From assembly GCA_947499955.1 (NCBI GenBank), contig CANMQI010000022.1, positions 23,691 through 87,690 of the forward strand: DNA of 64,000 nt, written 5' to 3'. A model generated the notes under the pieces. The model did no database searches, was not told where the DNA came from, and saw only the letters and a program-made list of their open reading frames with translations. Below, piece by piece: positions 36,088-45,604 of this stretch. Numbering within the stretch: position 1 is the first letter of the stretch; each line of letters begins with the position of its first letter. The position numbers and the translations under genes are program-made. The DNA comes from an uncultured Granulosicoccus sp. GTDB lineage: Bacteria; Pseudomonadota; Gammaproteobacteria; Granulosicoccales; Granulosicoccaceae.

Positions 36088-36579
36088 TTATTGGTATTGG
36101 TATTCTTGCACTTTCCTGTGCGCGCTCCTGACACCCAACAGATCACCACGAATCTGACGAGCCTGTTCGATGATCAACCAGTTGCGATACAACAGGGTTC
36201 TGTCATCGACACTGGCAAAGGCATTGGACTTGGCCGCATAGCTTTCCGCCAGCGCCGCTTCCAGAGCATCCAGTTGCAGCTCGGCCGCGCGGCTCCACAA
36301 CAAGGGGTTCTGCGGACTGATGTCCAGCGCTTCATACAGCAGGTTCAGCGCTGTGGCGTCTTGCCCGGATTGCCGGGCCTTCTCGGCCGATGACCACAAT
36401 TGCGCCACTTTCTGGTCGTCCGTGTCACCACGGGCAATACCGTCGGTACGTGGAGTATCAGGCACCAGCGTCTGATCACTGGCGGGTGGCGTGCTTGCAC
36501 ACGCATTGAGTAACAGCACTGAGCACAATACGACGAATGCCTGTACTGATCGTCTTGGAGATGAATTAAGGATGATCAT
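36088..36579 (-). CDS. Predicted lipoprotein with TPR-like helices
   Basis: A 163-residue product with the signal VLCSVLLLNAC, a typical lipobox ending in Cys27. The mature part begins with a Pro/Thr/Asp linker, then helical pairs: EKARQSGQDATALNLLYEALDISPQNPLLWSRAAELQLDAL is TPR-like in spacing. Family not recognised. It lies 45 bp after the OmpA-like lipoprotein in the same direction and may share its function at the outer membrane. Confidence 0.75.
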   Translation of the reverse strand: MIILNSSPRRSVQAFVVLCSVLLLNACASTPPASDQTLVPDTPRTDGIARGDTDDQKVAQLWSSAEKARQSGQDATALNLLYEALDISPQNPLLWSRAAELQLDALEAALAESYAAKSNAFASVDDRTLLYRNWLIIEQARQIRGDLLGVRSAHRKVQEYQYQ

Positions 36580-36623
36580 GTTGTCCTGGGAGTCTGCAGG
36601 CGCATTTTGCCTAGCTTATTCGG

Positions 36624-37223
36624 CTACAGCAAGCCTTCAACTATGTTGATCTCGATTCTACGGTTCTGTTCCCTGCCTGCGGCGGTCGCATTGGCAGCTC
36701 GAGGGCGGCTCTCACCGTACCCGTAGGGCTTGATGCGGTCGGGTGACATACCCTGTGACACCATGTAACGCACGACTGACAGAACCCGTTGTTTGGACAG
36801 TTCCAGGTTGTCTGCAGCCGAGCCGCGGTTGTCAGTATGGCCTTCCACGGAAATGACCGCATCCGGGTAGCGCAGCAAGGCGTCAACCATCTTGCTCAGT
36901 ATCAGGCGCGAATCGACCGACAGATCGGTTTCATTCGGTTCGAATTTCAGGCCTTCGATGGCCCCTGTGACAATTTCACAACCTGAGGCATCAACCAGTG
37001 CGCCGGCGGCGGAATCGAGACAGGCGTCGACGATATCGTCAATGCCGTCATTATCCCTGTCCTTGACCACCTGCTGCGCGACCTGTTCGATCCTGCCTGC
37101 CGTCGATGTCGTCGATTCGGGCAAGGTGACGCCTTCGCTTGCGCCGCCCGGCGCTCTGCCGGATGCACAACCGGCAAGCACATGCACAGCGCTCAGCAAT
37201 AAAACCCACTTGAAGATGTTCAT
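36624..37223 (-). CDS. OmpA-family peptidoglycan-binding lipoprotein
   Basis: A 199-residue protein with lipobox VLAGC (Cys18), one thrombospondin-type-3-like calcium motif (KDRDNDGIDDIVDACLDS, about residues 55-75) and a C-terminal OmpA domain: FEPNETDLSVDSRLILSKM, VEGHTDNRGSAADNLELSKQRVLSV with the peptidoglycan-contacting Asp and Arg, and AAGREQNRRIEI. It should tether the outer membrane to the wall. It begins 4 bp after the TSP3 protein gene ends; the shared DxDNDGxxD motif suggests the two work together. Confidence 0.85.
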   Translation of the reverse strand: MNIFKWVLLLSAVHVLAGCASGRAPGGASEGVTLPESTTSTAGRIEQVAQQVVKDRDNDGIDDIVDACLDSAAGALVDASGCEIVTGAIEGLKFEPNETDLSVDSRLILSKMVDALLRYPDAVISVEGHTDNRGSAADNLELSKQRVLSVVRYMVSQGMSPDRIKPYGYGESRPRAANATAAGREQNRRIEINIVEGLL

Positions 37224-37227
37224 GGTG

Positions 37228-38466
37228 CTAGTTCGTTCTCTTTTCATTCGCTTGTCCACGGCCTGGTTTGTAACGCCGAATCAGCATGATGGCGCTGATG
37301 ATAGTCAACAGAAACATAAACGGGTCAAAGCCTCTCGATGTTATCGAGCAACCCGCCCCGCCAAGACCGGTGCGTACCACGCCTTGCGATCCTGCCTCTG
37401 GCAATTCGTCATCCACGGGTGGTGTATCAGGATCCGTACCAGGCTCGGGCTGCATACCGACCGTGTCCTCACCTGTCGTCTCATCCGGGACCGAAACCGG
37501 ATTTGAAGACGGCATGTACTCCAGATGGTCGTAAACAGCATTGCCATTGAGATCCCGCGGCGTATAGGGAAATGCAATCAATCCATCATCCGTGCCATCC
37601 GGGCCACCTGCGATGTCGATGAAGTTATCCACATGCCCATCATTGTCCGCATCCGTGCCTCCCAGTTCCACGATATCGCTCAATCCGTCGTTGTCACTGT
37701 CCAGGTCCTGAAAATCAGGCAGGTCGGCTGAGTCGGTGTTGACCGGAATCAGATCATCCACGCCGTCAGCGTTCAGATCGCAGCAACTCTGATCATTCAC
37801 CCGTTGCAGAAAGTCGGCGATGCCGTCGTTGCCAACGGTACCCGGCGGCGCATCGATGCGCGCATCCCCGTTGCGATCATGCGCGGGCGACACGCCGATT
37901 TCACGGATATCCGGCCAGCCATCGTTGTCTGAATCCAGATCGAGAAAATCCGGGATCGCATCCTCATTGACATCGGTATTTGCCAGTGTGTAGGCCATGT
38001 TGCCAGTATCCACAGGCCACTCGAACACGTCCAGCAAACCGTTGACGCCAACCTCACCGATCAGCCGACCGCCGCTAACACGCAAGGTGGCCAGACTGAG
38101 TGTCTTGATGGCTCCCGATTCCAGCCAGTCCGGAATGCCGTCATTGTCGCTGTCCAGATCAAGCCGATCCGGCATGCCATCACCATCACTGTCGCGATCC
38201 GATCCATCCATGGCAATTTCATGCAGATCGGGAATGCCATCGTTGTCGTCATCGACATCGGCCGTGTTCACCACCAGATCGCCATCCGGGTCGTTGCGGG
38301 GTGATGGCGCAGCATTGGCTGACTGAACACCGCAGGCCAGGGTCACGATCAGCGCTGTCAGGCACCGCGTGATGTCGCGGCCTGACAGGCTTGGCGAGAA
38401 CACCTGCTGTCGAGAGGACGACGAGCACAGTCGGCGAGGTTCAAGGCGCACAGATGACTTCTGCAT
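37228..38466 (-). CDS. Secreted thrombospondin-type-3-repeat protein with C-terminal sorting-like tail
   Basis: About 412 residues. After a signal peptide (ITRCLTALIVTLACGVQSANA) come many Asp-rich calcium-binding motifs of the form DxDNDGxPD (for example DVDDDNDGIPDLHE, LDSDNDGWPDIRE, DLDSDNDGLSDIVE). A Pro/Asp/Thr linker follows. The C-terminus has GGAGCS, FDP, a transmembrane stretch (MFLLTIISAIMLI) and a basic end (RRYKPGRG), the layout of a CTERM sorting signal, close to the JDVT type. The start is uncertain; I use an ATG that precedes the signal peptide. Probably surface- or membrane-attached. Confidence 0.72.
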   Translation of the reverse strand: MQKSSVRLEPRRLCSSSSRQQVFSPSLSGRDITRCLTALIVTLACGVQSANAAPSPRNDPDGDLVVNTADVDDDNDGIPDLHEIAMDGSDRDSDGDGMPDRLDLDSDNDGIPDWLESGAIKTLSLATLRVSGGRLIGEVGVNGLLDVFEWPVDTGNMAYTLANTDVNEDAIPDFLDLDSDNDGWPDIREIGVSPAHDRNGDARIDAPPGTVGNDGIADFLQRVNDQSCCDLNADGVDDLIPVNTDSADLPDFQDLDSDNDGLSDIVELGGTDADNDGHVDNFIDIAGGPDGTDDGLIAFPYTPRDLNGNAVYDHLEYMPSSNPVSVPDETTGEDTVGMQPEPGTDPDTPPVDDELPEAGSQGVVRTGLGGAGCSITSRGFDPFMFLLTIISAIMLIRRYKPGRGQANEKRTN

Positions 38467-38601
38467 TCTATTCTTGCTGGTTGGAGTCTGATACACAGGA
38501 CAAAGCTGCCCATGAAGGCTAGCAGAGAAGAGTGAGACTGCAATCACAACGCCTCGTTTCGTTCACGGCGAATGAAGCGAAGGATCACGCGCAAACCATT
38601 G

Positions 38602-40008
38602 TCAGAAAGTATGTTCCAGCGTATAGCTGTCTGCCCTTTCCATGGATGAGAACAGATACAGGCCGCCGTAGGAGCAGAAGACAGAGAGGTAGCCGAAATC
38701 GTCCTCCAGCGCGTCCCAATCGGACGGGAACAACTCAGCGGGATCCAGGCCTGGCGGCAGCTCTTCCAGGCATGCGAACGACAAGGAGGTCCTGGCGATG
38801 TCCAGGTTCCGCGCGTTGTACAGCGAGATGACCAGCTCGAAGCCTTGCTCGGGCTCTGCATGGATTTCAGGATACGCGGTCAGATGCAGTATCGATTGCA
38901 AGCGCCGCGAGACGATGGCCCAGTGAAAACGCTTGGCAGGTCGCTGGTCGTGCATGACTCCCAGAGAGCACTCGAATGGCAATCGAGACGACTCACGATT
39001 ACCCACGATGCCGGTCACTATTCTGGCCGGCAGCGCACCGTCCAGACGACGGAAGCTGACGCTGTCACCCACGGCAGGTAGATTGATACCCCGGTTGAAC
39101 GGCACGACCCCGTTGATGGTGGTCGCTTCGTACTCACCGGGCGTGAATCGTGGATAGACCGTGGCATTCAATGGTCCGACGCCGTCGATTCGCGGCAATT
39201 TCATGTAAGCCGGCTTGTCCGATTCGATGGTGTTGGTTTGATGATCGGCATAGTCGAAGTTACTGTGCGTGACTTGCAGATCGTTACTGTCCGGGTCATG
39301 CCACAGGATCAGTAGCCGGGTAAAGGCTGTGCTGTTCTCGAAATGCACCGTGGCCCAACCATCCTGCCCTTGCATGAACTGACGATAATCCGGACAGATC
39401 TCGTCGATCTCGAACAGATGTGTTGCGAAAGGTTCCAGAGGCGGCATATCGAACTCATGATCCAGCTCCTGTCCTGACTGGTTTGCGAGGATCAACCTTG
39501 CGCGTTGTGCCGGTACTGCACAATGCCCGTTATGAAAGGCGGCGCGGTTACGAATCCGGCCAGCCGCTCGCACCGTCCAGCAACTCTCTCGCCCCAGGGT
39601 CAGACTCTTGTTGTCTTCCAGTTCTATCAGTGAATGATTGCGTCCGTAGGAATGCACCATACTGACGCTACTCTCGGTCTCATAGACAGCCATGACCGCG
39701 CTGTAGGGAATACGCAGATTGCGACTGGAGAACGATTCGATCTCGACCGATCCGTGTGGCAGATCAGTGATTTCGATATTCAGCACATTGGCCTCGTCAA
39801 AACGGTGCTCCGTTCTTGCTACAACCTTGCCGTCGAGCGTCCGGCGAGTCAACACGACACCGACCTCTATCTGGTTCTTGAAGTCCCAGTAGTTGGACAC
39901 CGACAAGCTCGTTTTCGTATTCTCCGGTACATAGAAGATCGCGGAGGATCGAAATATGGAACCGAAATCGGCTCGAAAATTGGCGCTCTGATCAATCACC
40001 GATCCCAT
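38602..40008 (-). CDS. Unrecognised 468-residue beta-rich protein
   Basis: No family recognised. There is no signal peptide or transmembrane helix, so it looks cytoplasmic. Three segments share a pattern: a strand run, a hydrophobic turn, a strand ending in a HS/HT pair (VSMVHSYGRN near 125; LQVTHSNFDY near 255; YTLEHTF at the C-terminus), each preceded by an acidic helix. This suggests three tandem beta modules. It is divergent from a TylF-like methyltransferase, which may indicate a shared polysaccharide or natural-product role. Confidence 0.6.
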   Translation of the reverse strand: MGSVIDQSANFRADFGSIFRSSAIFYVPENTKTSLSVSNYWDFKNQIEVGVVLTRRTLDGKVVARTEHRFDEANVLNIEITDLPHGSVEIESFSSRNLRIPYSAVMAVYETESSVSMVHSYGRNHSLIELEDNKSLTLGRESCWTVRAAGRIRNRAAFHNGHCAVPAQRARLILANQSGQELDHEFDMPPLEPFATHLFEIDEICPDYRQFMQGQDGWATVHFENSTAFTRLLILWHDPDSNDLQVTHSNFDYADHQTNTIESDKPAYMKLPRIDGVGPLNATVYPRFTPGEYEATTINGVVPFNRGINLPAVGDSVSFRRLDGALPARIVTGIVGNRESSRLPFECSLGVMHDQRPAKRFHWAIVSRRLQSILHLTAYPEIHAEPEQGFELVISLYNARNLDIARTSLSFACLEELPPGLDPAELFPSDWDALEDDFGYLSVFCSYGGLYLFSSMERADSYTLEHTF

Positions 40009-40217
40009 GAACGATTCACCCCCTGTTCCATGGACTGTTGGCGCATGCGCTATCGCGCGCCGGTGCCGAGGTCATGCGCAAACCGGACCAGAATTCAGCG
40101 AGCTAACAGTCAGAACACAGACAGGGTTATTTACAGGCGGTGTATCGGACCCTGAGACGCAGAGCGGCACCCTAGCTGCATGTCGCCTCGTTCAACTCAA
40201 CAAAGGGACGCTCCAGT

Positions 40218-40886
40218 TTGGACATCCGAAATCTGAACGCTGACTCTGTCTGGGATTACGAAAACGGCTTTTACTGGTACTCGCACCCGTCTCGTCTGAA
40301 CAAGGCGCTGGCGCACTACGAACTGTACAAAAGCATCGTGAACCTGCCCGGACATGTCTTCGAGCTGGGCGTCTACAAGGGAGCCTCACTGATACGCCTG
40401 GCCACTTTCCGATCTGCACTGGAACATGACTCTTCCAGAAGGATTATCGGTTTCGACGCCTTCGGCAAATTCCCGACCCGAGAGCTGAGCACGGAGGACG
40501 ATATCAATTTCGTGGAACGCTTCACCGATGCTGGCGGGGATGGCCTGCACGAAGATGAATTGTCTGCGCTGCTGGACAGGAAACAGTTCTCCAACATCGA
40601 GCTGGTACGCGGCAATGTACTGGACACTCTGCCCGTCTATCTCGAGGCACATCCGGAAACCCGGCTTTCGTTCCTGCACCTGGATATGGACGTCAAGGAG
40701 CCCACACAGTTTGCGCTGGACTGCCTGTACGATCGTGTCGTGCCCAATGGACTGATCGTCTTCGATGACTACAACGCAGTAGCCGGTGAGACGGAAGCGG
40801 TAGATGAATTCATTGCCCGCAAGAAGCTGGGTATAGAAAAGCTGCCGTTCTACAACGTGCCGGCATTTGTACGAAAACCCGGTTAA
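40218..40886 (+). CDS. TylF/macrocin-O-methyltransferase-like protein
   Basis: A 222-residue SAM-dependent sugar methyltransferase of the TylF/MycF type: VFELGVYKGASL (SAM loop), GFDAFGKFPT, and LHLDMDVKEPTQFALDCLYDRVVPNGLIVFDDYN, with the Asp pair that binds metal in this family. Its substrate would be a hydroxyl on a deoxysugar. The TTG start has AGGGACG 10 nt upstream. It stands between the unknown 468-residue protein (divergent) and guaA (convergent). Confidence 0.82.
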   Translation: MDIRNLNADSVWDYENGFYWYSHPSRLNKALAHYELYKSIVNLPGHVFELGVYKGASLIRLATFRSALEHDSSRRIIGFDAFGKFPTRELSTEDDINFVERFTDAGGDGLHEDELSALLDRKQFSNIELVRGNVLDTLPVYLEAHPETRLSFLHLDMDVKEPTQFALDCLYDRVVPNGLIVFDDYNAVAGETEAVDEFIARKKLGIEKLPFYNVPAFVRKPG

Positions 40887-40945
40887 CGAAGGCCGACAAC
40901 ACAACTCTGCCCCGTCACTGCGAGGCAGAGCTGCTCAGGACAGAC

Positions 40946-42520
40946 CTACTCCCACTCGATCGTCGCTGGCGGCTTGCTGGAAATATCGTAAGTCACCCGC
41001 GAAATGCGTGGAATCGAATTACAGATGGTACGCGACACTTCATCGAGAAAATCCCATGGCAGCTGCGCCGCCCTGGCGGTCATGAAGTCGACGGTCTCGA
41101 CTGCACGTAACGCCACGACATAATCATAACGACGACCATCGCCAGTCACACCCACAGACTTGATGGGCAGGAAGACAGTGAAGGCCTGCGATACCTTGTT
41201 ATACAGATCGTGGCGTAGCAGTGCATCGATGAAAATGGCATCGGCATCTCGCAGGATGTCGGCGTACTCCTTCTTCACCTCACCCAGAATACGCACCCCC
41301 AGACCCGGCCCCGGAAACGGATGACGTTGCACCATGATCGGCGGTAAACCAAGATCGACCCCGATGGTGCGCACCTCATCCTTGAACAGTTCTCGCAAGG
41401 GCTCGACCAGCTTCATCCGCATCTCGCTTGGCAGACCGCCGACGTTGTGGTGTGACTTGATCAGATGCGCACTGCCCGAGGTACTGGCAGCCGATTCGAT
41501 GACATCGGGATAGATGGTGCCCTGCGCCAGCCAGGTGGCATTCTCCAGCTTCGCAGCCTCTTCCTCGAAGATCTCGATGAACAGGTTGCCGATGACCTTG
41601 CGCTTGGCTTCCGGGTCGGTGACGCCGGCCAACGCATCCATGAAACGCTCCTGGGCATTCACGCGGATGACATGGACGCCCATGTTGTCGGCAAAGGTCT
41701 TCATGACCTGATCGCCTTCATGCAGACGCAGCAGTCCATTGTCCACGAAGACACAGGTCAGCTGCTTGCCGATGGCCTTGTGCAACAGAGCGGCCACCAC
41801 GGAGGAGTCAACGCCTCCGGACAACGCCAGTACCACCTCGTCGGTACCGACCTTTTCCTGCACCCGGGCAACCGCATCATCGATGATGTTGTCCGGTGTC
41901 CACAGACCGTCACACTGGCAGATATCCAGCACGAAACGTCGCAGAATCTCGGCGCCCTGAGTGGTATGCGTGACTTCCGGATGGAACTGGATACCGTAGC
42001 GCGCCGCTGACTCGTTGGCGATGATGGCACCGGGAGCATTGGCACTGGTACCGATGAGCGTGAAGCCTTCCGGTAATTGCTCAACCCTGTCCCCGTGGCT
42101 CATCCAGACATCCAGCTGGGCCTTGCCATCGGTGGTGTGATCCTGCAAACCATCAAACAGGCGCGTTCTGTTTTCAAGCGTCACACGCGCATGGCCGAAT
42201 TCACTGTGAGCCGCCTGTGCCTTCACCTCTCCACCGAGCTGATGCACCATGGCCTGCATGCCGTAGCAGATGCCCAGTATCGGCACCTCCAGATCCAGCA
42301 CGGCCTGAGGGATCGTCGGCGAGCCAGCCTGTATGACCGACTCCGGACCACCGGAGAGAATCACACCGCGAGCCTTGAATTCCCGGACAACATCATTGCT
42401 GATGTCCCAGGGATGAATTTCGCAATAGACACCGGATTCACGTACACGCCGGGCAATCAATTGCGTGGTCTGTCCACCGAAGTCGAGAACCAGTATTCGT
42501 TGATCGTGCAAGTCGGTCAT
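40946..42520 (-). CDS. guaA: GMP synthase (glutamine-hydrolysing)
   Basis: The 524-residue enzyme that aminates XMP to GMP. A class I glutamine amidotransferase domain with the nucleophile in ILGICYGMQAMVHQLGG and His/Glu later (FHPEVTHTTQG). The ATP-pyrophosphatase domain has the P-loop ALSGGVDSSVVAALLH, and the dimerisation domain ends TRTICNSIPRISRVTYDISSKPPATIEWE. It lies 5 bp after guaB. Confidence 0.98.
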   Translation of the reverse strand: MTDLHDQRILVLDFGGQTTQLIARRVRESGVYCEIHPWDISNDVVREFKARGVILSGGPESVIQAGSPTIPQAVLDLEVPILGICYGMQAMVHQLGGEVKAQAAHSEFGHARVTLENRTRLFDGLQDHTTDGKAQLDVWMSHGDRVEQLPEGFTLIGTSANAPGAIIANESAARYGIQFHPEVTHTTQGAEILRRFVLDICQCDGLWTPDNIIDDAVARVQEKVGTDEVVLALSGGVDSSVVAALLHKAIGKQLTCVFVDNGLLRLHEGDQVMKTFADNMGVHVIRVNAQERFMDALAGVTDPEAKRKVIGNLFIEIFEEEAAKLENATWLAQGTIYPDVIESAASTSGSAHLIKSHHNVGGLPSEMRMKLVEPLRELFKDEVRTIGVDLGLPPIMVQRHPFPGPGLGVRILGEVKKEYADILRDADAIFIDALLRHDLYNKVSQAFTVFLPIKSVGVTGDGRRYDYVVALRAVETVDFMTARAAQLPWDFLDEVSRTICNSIPRISRVTYDISSKPPATIEWE

Positions 42521-42525
42521 GGTAA

Positions 42526-43986
42526 TCAGCTGATCCGGTAGTTAGGGGCTTCTTTGGTCATCTGCACATCGTGCACATGGCTCTCTCGCATGCCCGCACC
42601 GGTCACACGTACAAAGGTAGCGTCTCGACGCATACTGGCAATATCAGGGGCACCGCAGTAACCCATACTGGAGCGTATGCCGCCGATCATCTGATGGACG
42701 ATGGCTGACATGGGGCCCTTGTAGGGCACCCGACCTTCGATACCTTCGGGTACCAGCTTGTCCTCGACGTCCTCGTCATCCTGGAAATAACGGTCGCTGG
42801 AACCGGCACGCATGGCGCCCACCGAACCCATGCCGCGGTAGGATTTGTAGGAACGTCCCTGATACAGCACCACCTCACCCGGCGCTTCCTCGGTACCGGC
42901 AAACATGCTGCCGACCATCACGGAGGAGGCACCCGCAGCAATCGCCTTGGCCATGTCACCGGAGAACCGGATGCCCCCATCGGCAATCAGAGGCACATCC
43001 GTATCGGCCAGTGCCTTGGCCACATTGTGAATGGCCGTGATCTGTGGCACACCCACGCCGGCGACGATGCGAGTGGTACAGATGGAGCCCGGACCGATAC
43101 CCACTTTCACGCCATCGGCACCCCGTGCCACCAGATCGGTGGCCGCTTCGGCCGTGGCAATGTTGCCGCCGATGACCTGCACCGAAGAGAAATTCTCCTT
43201 GATCCAGGCAACCCGATCGAGAACACCCTGGGAATGGCCATGGGCGGTATCGACGATCAGCACATCGACACCGGCATGCACCAGTTGGGCGACTCGGTCA
43301 TTGGTATCGGCACCGGTACCCACAGCCGCCCCTGCAAGCAGTCTGCCCTGAGTGTCCTTGCAGGCATTGGGGAAATCCTGCGCCTTGCGAATATCCTTGA
43401 CGGTGATCATGCCGCGCAGTTCGAAGTCGTCGTTGACGATCAGCACTTTTTCGATCCGGTGCTTGTGCAGCTGCTCGATAGCCTCGCTGCGTGGCGCACT
43501 TTCATGCACCGTGACCAGCCGTTCACGCGGCGTCATGATGGCCGAGACAGGCTGGTCCAGACGAGTTTCGAAACGGAGATCGCGTTGAGTGACAATACCC
43601 GCCAGCTTCTTGCCATCAACAACCGGCAAACCGGAGATACCGTGCTGGGCAATCATGTCCATCACCTGACGGATGGTGGTATCGGGTGAAATGGTAATGG
43701 GTTCGGTCACGACACCGCTTTCGTGCTTCTTCACGCGTGACACTTCCATCGCCTGACGCTCGATGGACAGATTCTTGTGAATGATGCCGATACCGCCTTC
43801 CTGGGCGAGCGCAATCGCCAGAGGCGATTCGGTAACGGTATCCATTGCTGCCGAGAGCAACGGTATGTTGAGTCGCAAGGACCGGGTGAGTTGTGTTGAC
43901 AGATCGACATCACGCGGTAGAACCTGCGAATGTCGGGGAGTCAGCAGCACATCGTCGAAAGTGAGAGCTTCCTGGGTAACAAGCAT
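42526..43986 (-). CDS. guaB: IMP dehydrogenase
   Basis: A 486-residue enzyme oxidising IMP to XMP, the first committed GMP step. EALTFDDVLLTPRHSQVLP opens the TIM barrel; two CBS domains lie at about residues 95-200; the catalytic loop is GIGPGSICTTRIVAGVG with the active Cys, and the flap carries YRGMGSVGAM. The operon guaB-guaA is standard in gammaproteobacteria. It is divergent from xseA with a 68-bp gap. Confidence 0.98.
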   Translation of the reverse strand: MLVTQEALTFDDVLLTPRHSQVLPRDVDLSTQLTRSLRLNIPLLSAAMDTVTESPLAIALAQEGGIGIIHKNLSIERQAMEVSRVKKHESGVVTEPITISPDTTIRQVMDMIAQHGISGLPVVDGKKLAGIVTQRDLRFETRLDQPVSAIMTPRERLVTVHESAPRSEAIEQLHKHRIEKVLIVNDDFELRGMITVKDIRKAQDFPNACKDTQGRLLAGAAVGTGADTNDRVAQLVHAGVDVLIVDTAHGHSQGVLDRVAWIKENFSSVQVIGGNIATAEAATDLVARGADGVKVGIGPGSICTTRIVAGVGVPQITAIHNVAKALADTDVPLIADGGIRFSGDMAKAIAAGASSVMVGSMFAGTEEAPGEVVLYQGRSYKSYRGMGSVGAMRAGSSDRYFQDDEDVEDKLVPEGIEGRVPYKGPMSAIVHQMIGGIRSSMGYCGAPDIASMRRDATFVRVTGAGMRESHVHDVQMTKEAPNYRIS

Positions 43987-44054
43987 CGAAAAGCAACCAT
44001 GGGGGGAGACAGGATGCGGGCGAAGTATACAGTGATTACGGTCGTTGCCGGTGT

Positions 44055-45404
44055 ATGCTTTACCCCGTGGATAAAAAGATTTATACAGTCAGTCGCCTCA
44101 ATCAGGAGGTCCAGAAGCTACTGGAATCAGGCTTCGGGACACTTTGGTTGCAAGGAGAGCTGTCAAATTTCAGTCGCCCCTCCAGTGGGCACTACTATTT
44201 TTCCCTGAAGGACAGTCAGGCGCAGATCCGTTGCGCCATGTTCAAGGGGCGCAATCGTTATCTGGATTTCCGGCCCGAAAGCGGCGACGCTGTCGTGGTT
44301 CGAGGCAAGCTTGGCCTGTACGCCGCGCGCGGCGACTACCAGCTGATTGTCGAGCACATGGAGCCTGCTGGCGCCGGCAAGCTGCAGGCCGCCTTCGAGG
44401 CCACCAAACGAGAGCTGGACGCGCGAGGCTGGTTCGCTCAGGAGGCCAAGCAGCCTCTGCCCGCGTTACCACAGACCATCGGCGTGGTGACCTCACCCAC
44501 CGGTGCTGCCCTGCGGGATGTGCTGCACGTGCTGGCGCGGCGCTACCGACAGGCCAATATCATCATCTACCCCACGCTGACTCAGGGCGCCGCTGCGGCT
44601 CCTGCCATCGTCAAGGCGCTGGACACGGCCAACCGGCGAGCCGAGACCGACGTACTGCTGCTGGTACGCGGTGGTGGCTCACTGGAGGATCTCTGGGCCT
44701 TCAATGAAGTGGTTGTCGCCGAAGCCATCAGGAACAGCCGGATTCCGGTTGTCGCCGGCATCGGTCATGAAGTGGATATCAGCATCAGTGATCTGGTGGC
44801 CGATCTGCGCGCGCCAACGCCGTCTGCGGCCGCCGAACTGGCAACGCCCGACACCAGCAGCCTGCAACAACGCCTGAGCGCCACGACACGTCGCCTGCAT
44901 CGGGCGGCTCAAGGCCGACTCGGCGCCAGCCAGCAGAGACTGTCCCAGCAACTGGCACGACTGCAGCTGAGGCATCCGCAACGCCGCCTTGATGAACAGG
45001 TGCAACGCGCTGATGAGCTCGAAATGCGCCTTGGCAGAGCCTGGCAGGCACGGCTGCATCGCCATCAGGCGCGCCTGCAAGGCCTCAGGGCCAGTCTGGA
45101 CAGCCATTCGCCTGCCATGCAGCTGACGCGTCACCAGGCGCGCTGGCAGGCGCTGGATTCGCGTCTGTCGGTGGCCATGGCAAACCGCCAGACACGCGCT
45201 CGCTCGCGCTTCGAATTGTTGGCACGAGCTCTGCACGGGGTTAGCCCGCTTGCGGTACTCGATCGCGGCTATGCACTGGTCATGTCGGATGGCAAACTGG
45301 TGACACAGGCCGCCACTGTGGCAGCTGGAGACGAAATCAGTGCACGGTTCTCAAAAGGAGAAATCACGGCTATCGTGAAGTCTAGTAACCCTTCGAAACA
45401 GTGA
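44055..45404 (+). CDS. xseA: Exodeoxyribonuclease VII large subunit
   Basis: The 449-residue XseA, the DNA-binding and catalytic subunit of ExoVII. An N-terminal OB fold (TLWLQGELSNFSRPSSGHYYFSLKD), the nuclease region TSPTGAALRDVLHVLARR with a typical GGGSLEDLWAFNEVV, and the long coiled coil of the C-terminal half (about residues 270-390, rich in Arg, Gln, Leu). xseB is not adjacent. Confidence 0.96.
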   Translation: MLYPVDKKIYTVSRLNQEVQKLLESGFGTLWLQGELSNFSRPSSGHYYFSLKDSQAQIRCAMFKGRNRYLDFRPESGDAVVVRGKLGLYAARGDYQLIVEHMEPAGAGKLQAAFEATKRELDARGWFAQEAKQPLPALPQTIGVVTSPTGAALRDVLHVLARRYRQANIIIYPTLTQGAAAAPAIVKALDTANRRAETDVLLLVRGGGSLEDLWAFNEVVVAEAIRNSRIPVVAGIGHEVDISISDLVADLRAPTPSAAAELATPDTSSLQQRLSATTRRLHRAAQGRLGASQQRLSQQLARLQLRHPQRRLDEQVQRADELEMRLGRAWQARLHRHQARLQGLRASLDSHSPAMQLTRHQARWQALDSRLSVAMANRQTRARSRFELLARALHGVSPLAVLDRGYALVMSDGKLVTQAATVAAGDEISARFSKGEITAIVKSSNPSKQ

Positions 45405-45604
45405 ACATTACATAGACATTGGTTGCTTTTTTGGTTTATTACTGGTAAAACGCAGCGCTGCGAAATTCCTGATAAGCGCAGGTCGTCTCATGGCAAACGA
45501 TACGTCGAGTACAGTTTCCGGCATTCGTGCAGCTGGACCTTCGGATTCACAGAAGAGCGCCGGAAGTACAAACGCCAAGTAAGGATTTCACGGAGAAAAC
45601 TACC
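45405..45604. other. Intergenic region upstream of dksA
   Basis: 200 bp containing AT-rich sequence right after xseA (TTGCTTTTTTGGTTTATTAC, 45422-45441). The run of T after xseA has no stem before it. The ribosome site of dksA (GGAG, 45592-45595) closes the region. No other gene seen. Confidence 0.4.
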
